Source: Flavobacteriaceae bacterium
Lineage (GTDB): Bacteria; Bacteroidota; Bacteroidia; Flavobacteriales; Flavobacteriaceae
Assembly: GCA_002694465.1 (NCBI GenBank)
Contig: NZMG01000054.1
Location: 117,327 to 181,326 of the forward strand
Length of the DNA stretch: 64,000 nucleotides
Reading direction: 5' to 3'
Made by a program: the position numbers and the translations under genes
Part shown: in pieces, positions 61,487 through 64,000 of the stretch
How the letters are laid out: every line of letters starts with the position of its first letter
How positions within the stretch are numbered: the first letter of the stretch is position 1
Notes under the pieces: model-generated
Databases searched by the model: none
Told to the model about the DNA's origin: nothing
What the model saw: the letters and a program-made list of their open reading frames with translations, nothing else

Positions 61487-62848
61487 ATGCACGAAATCGT
61501 TTCAAAACAAAGAACTTTTTTCAACTCCCAAAAGACGAAGGAACTTTCCTTTAGACTTCAGCAATTAAAAACGCTTGAAAAAGTTTTAAAACTAAACGAA
61601 AAGCTCCTTCTTGAAGCCATTTACAAGGATTTTAAAAAATCTTCTTTTGAAACCTACGCTACGGAGTTAGCGTTGGTGTATCAAGAAATCGCCCATGCAA
61701 AAAAGTATTTGAGTGCTTGGGCAAGGCCAAAGCGCGTTGCAACCAACTGGGTTAATTTTCCTGCCAAAAGCTATATCATTCCTGAACCCTTAGGGGTGTG
61801 TTTGGTGATAGGGGCGTGGAACTATCCGTATAATTTATCATTTAGTCCTGTAGTGGCAGCCATAGCTGCTGGAAACACCGTCATCTTAAAACCTAGCGAA
61901 ATCCCTTCGGAAACATCTAGGGTGATGAACCAACTTATTTCGGAACATTTTGACGAGGCATTTTTTGCCGTAGTGGAAGGCGGTGTTGCCGAAACAACCG
62001 AACTTTTAAAACAAAAATTCGATAAAATATTCTTTACCGGAAGCACGCCCGTAGGAAAGATTATCTACAAAGCAGCCGCCGAACAGCTAACCCCAGTCAC
62101 TTTGGAACTAGGAGGGAAGTCCCCTGCATTTGTGACGGCTTCTGCTAGCATTGCTATGACCGCCAAACGCCTTGTTTGGGGTAAGTTTTTAAATGCTGGA
62201 CAAACCTGTATTGCCACCGATTATGTGATGGTAGATGAGGCTATAGAAGCCAAGTTTTTGGAAGCTTGTAAAAGGGAAATTGAAAAAGCAAACTATGCTT
62301 TTGAAAACAATAATTACGTTCAGATTATTAATGACAACAACTTTGAAAGATTGGCTTCATTAATAGATACAGACAAAATGTATTATGGAGGTAGTACAGA
62401 TGCTTCGCAACGCTATATTCAGCCTACCATCCTTCACAATGTAGGTTTTGAAGATACCGTGATGCAAGACGAAATTTTTGGACCTATTCTTCCCGTGATT
62501 ACCTATACACACCTTTCCGAAGCCATTCAAAAAGTGCAGCAATTACCCAAACCTTTGTCGTGTTATGTGTTTACTACAAAAGCTTCCGAAAGAAAACAGA
62601 TTTTAAACACCCTTTCTTTTGGGGGTGGTGCGGTGAATGATACGGTGATGCACATTACCAATTCTAACCTGCCCTTTGGAGGGGTTGGACTAAGTGGTAT
62701 GGGCAGTTATCACGGAGAAGCGGGTTTTAAAACCTTCAGTCATTATAAAAGTATACTGCATAAAGCCAACTGGCTAGAATTGCCTTTAAAGTATTCGCCT
62801 TTAAGCAACAAAAAGCTTTGGTGGATTAAACAATTTTTTAAATTTTAA
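61487..62848 (+). CDS. NAD(P)-dependent aldehyde dehydrogenase
   Basis: A 453-residue ALDH of the class-3-like (fatty or aromatic aldehyde) group. The cofactor block FTGSTPVGKIIYKAA is near residue 181, the catalytic Glu in ELGGKSPAFV near 207, and the catalytic Cys in NAGQTCIATDYV near 240. The start is ATG 61487; TACCTTTG at 61475-61482 would start transcription almost on it. It oxidises aldehydes to acids; the physiological substrate is unknown. Confidence 0.93.
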   Translation: MHEIVSKQRTFFNSQKTKELSFRLQQLKTLEKVLKLNEKLLLEAIYKDFKKSSFETYATELALVYQEIAHAKKYLSAWARPKRVATNWVNFPAKSYIIPEPLGVCLVIGAWNYPYNLSFSPVVAAIAAGNTVILKPSEIPSETSRVMNQLISEHFDEAFFAVVEGGVAETTELLKQKFDKIFFTGSTPVGKIIYKAAAEQLTPVTLELGGKSPAFVTASASIAMTAKRLVWGKFLNAGQTCIATDYVMVDEAIEAKFLEACKREIEKANYAFENNNYVQIINDNNFERLASLIDTDKMYYGGSTDASQRYIQPTILHNVGFEDTVMQDEIFGPILPVITYTHLSEAIQKVQQLPKPLSCYVFTTKASERKQILNTLSFGGGAVNDTVMHITNSNLPFGGVGLSGMGSYHGEAGFKTFSHYKSILHKANWLELPLKYSPLSNKKLWWIKQFFKF

Positions 62849-62884
62849 AATAGTAGTATATTCATCGTGTAAAATTATATACCG

Positions 62885-64000
62885 ATGAAAAAACTTTTCC
62901 TACTTGTAGTTTTCCTTTCTTTTCAGTTGTCACAAGCGCAGTTTCGCTTTATGCCCACCCCAGATCCTGCACATTATCCAGAGCGAGGTGTTGTTTCAAC
63001 CATTGTGGCGAATGTAGCCTACCAAGGGTACGACGAGACACAATCCTATTTTGGTGAGGGTGAATATGAAATCTTTGTGGATTTGGTAGATGGTGTATTA
63101 GATAACCCCATTATTGTGTTAGACGGCTTTGACCCAGGCGATGCAAGAGATATAGGCGGATTATACGCAAGTTTAAGTTTTGGAGGAGAAAATATGGCCG
63201 ATATCCTTCGTGCAGAAGGCTACGATATTGTGATTTTAAATGCCCCCCTTTATACGACCGATGGCAAAGACATTGATGGAGGAGGCGATTACATTCAACG
63301 AAATGCCATGGTGCTCGCTGCCTTAATTGAAGAAATCAACGCACAAAAAGTTGGGGACGGAGAGTTGGTTGTGTTAGGCCCAAGTATGGGCGGACTCATC
63401 GCTCGCTACGGCTTAGCCTATATGGAAGCCAATAGCATTCCGCATGAAACTCGTTTGTATATCTCGTTCGATTCACCACATCGCGGTGCCAATATTCCTA
63501 TTAGTCTTCAGTATTTAATCAATTATTTTGCGCAAGATGTGGGTGACCCAACTGCATTAGCATTGGTGGACCAGGTATTAGGCTCTCCAGCTGCCAAGGA
63601 AATGCTTGCCGACCACTTGCTAGGACATTTAATGGCGGGAGATCCCATTCAGCAGGACCCTACCAAATTATTACCCGCAGGAGCTCCCGATTTTAGAGAT
63701 GCCTTTCAAGCCGAATTAGACGCCGTAGGATTTCCGCAGAATGTACGTAATGTCACTATGATTAATGGGAATGCAACCGGCATAACCACAGGGACTCCCG
63801 GAACCGAAGTGGTTAATACCAATTTAACCATCGATACCTTTACGAGTTTGGATGTGGCGTTATATTTTACACCCGAAGCCAACCAAACCATTACGGTAAC
63901 CGATTTAACCGCTTATTTTATTGGAATCCCTGTAGCTACTTATACTACAGAGGCACAACAGCCTGCGGCTATTGATGGTGTAGATGCCTCTCCCGGTGGA
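62885..64000 (+). CDS. Secreted alpha/beta-hydrolase, PGAP1/lipase-like (partial)
   Basis: The gene starts at ATG 62885 and continues off the right edge after 372 codons without a stop. It has a signal peptide (FQLSQA-Q) and the nucleophile elbow GPSMGGLIARYGLAYM near residue 165, with the DGFDPGDARDIGGLY region before it, as in PGAP1-like or esterase families. The large size fits a T9SS cargo, but the C-terminus lies outside the window. Confidence 0.8.
   Translation, partial: MKKLFLLVVFLSFQLSQAQFRFMPTPDPAHYPERGVVSTIVANVAYQGYDETQSYFGEGEYEIFVDLVDGVLDNPIIVLDGFDPGDARDIGGLYASLSFGGENMADILRAEGYDIVILNAPLYTTDGKDIDGGGDYIQRNAMVLAALIEEINAQKVGDGELVVLGPSMGGLIARYGLAYMEANSIPHETRLYISFDSPHRGANIPISLQYLINYFAQDVGDPTALALVDQVLGSPAAKEMLADHLLGHLMAGDPIQQDPTKLLPAGAPDFRDAFQAELDAVGFPQNVRNVTMINGNATGITTGTPGTEVVNTNLTIDTFTSLDVALYFTPEANQTITVTDLTAYFIGIPVATYTTEAQQPAAIDGVDASPGG

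Noticed and set aside
1..64000. tRNA, rRNA, tmRNA or prophage genes
   Set aside because: None could be recognised in either strand by reading; a tRNAscan or Infernal run was not possible.

Overview
The window looks like a chromosomal segment of a marine-type member of the Flavobacteriaceae (Bacteroidota). The evidence is the low GC content, many promoters of the Bacteroidota form TTTG-N19-TAnnTTTG, a type IX secretion (T9SS) sorting domain, a zinc-free L31 type B, the bifunctional GlmU-like protein typical of the phylum, a CarB without its allosteric domain, and many flavobacterial DUF families (DUF4199, DUF4252, DUF4386, DUF5777, DUF6090). I saw no rRNA, tRNA, CRISPR array, prophage or insertion sequence.

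Layout. 0-4.4 kb: edge-truncated endonuclease I, an RsmB-like rRNA methyltransferase, a lipoprotein, and an ECF sigma operon with two small partners. 4.4-4.9 kb: a gene-free stretch that appears to encode two small RNAs with C-rich hairpin loops. 4.9-10 kb: MsbA-type exporter, phosphohexomutase, glycosyltransferase and DUF4199 gene. 10-20 kb: L31, GlmU-like protein, an oligopeptide-binding lipoprotein, MtaB, pirin, a lytic transglycosylase, small membrane or thiol-fold proteins, and L34. 20-24.4 kb: carB and two paralogous secreted proteins. 24.6-27.5 kb: an apparent periplasmic redox operon (cytochrome c, YceI, OB-fold, DUF5777 barrel, cupredoxin with T9SS tail). 27.5-34.1 kb: rmuC, then a vitamin B12 locus in which a btuFCD-like ABC operon diverges from a cobalamin-riboswitch-controlled TonB receptor.

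34.1-39.1 kb is the accessory region. Nine short same-strand genes of mostly unknown function are separated by related, partly palindromic spacers, like gene cassettes. They are followed by a 0.2 kb array of degenerate repeats about 21 bp long. 39.2-49.5 kb: DUF4386, four DUF6090 paralogues, an arsenic operon (arsR, arsC, ACR3, OsmC), a MscS channel, an NTF2-like gene broken by one stop codon, DinB and an S41 peptidase. 49.6-64 kb: a second ECF sigma operon with two DUF4252 proteins, a third candidate C-loop RNA, purB, a NagB-like protein, a sirtuin, a SpoU methyltransferase, RdgB, a DEAD-box helicase with a long leader, an aldehyde dehydrogenase, and a secreted hydrolase that runs off the window.

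The two signals I consider most unusual are the CCCC-loop small RNAs (4.6, 4.8 and 51.9 kb), with a possible UUGGGG-loop partner at the start codon of a secreted-protein gene, and the cassette-like array with its boxed spacers. All family names come from reading motifs by eye; no database search was run.
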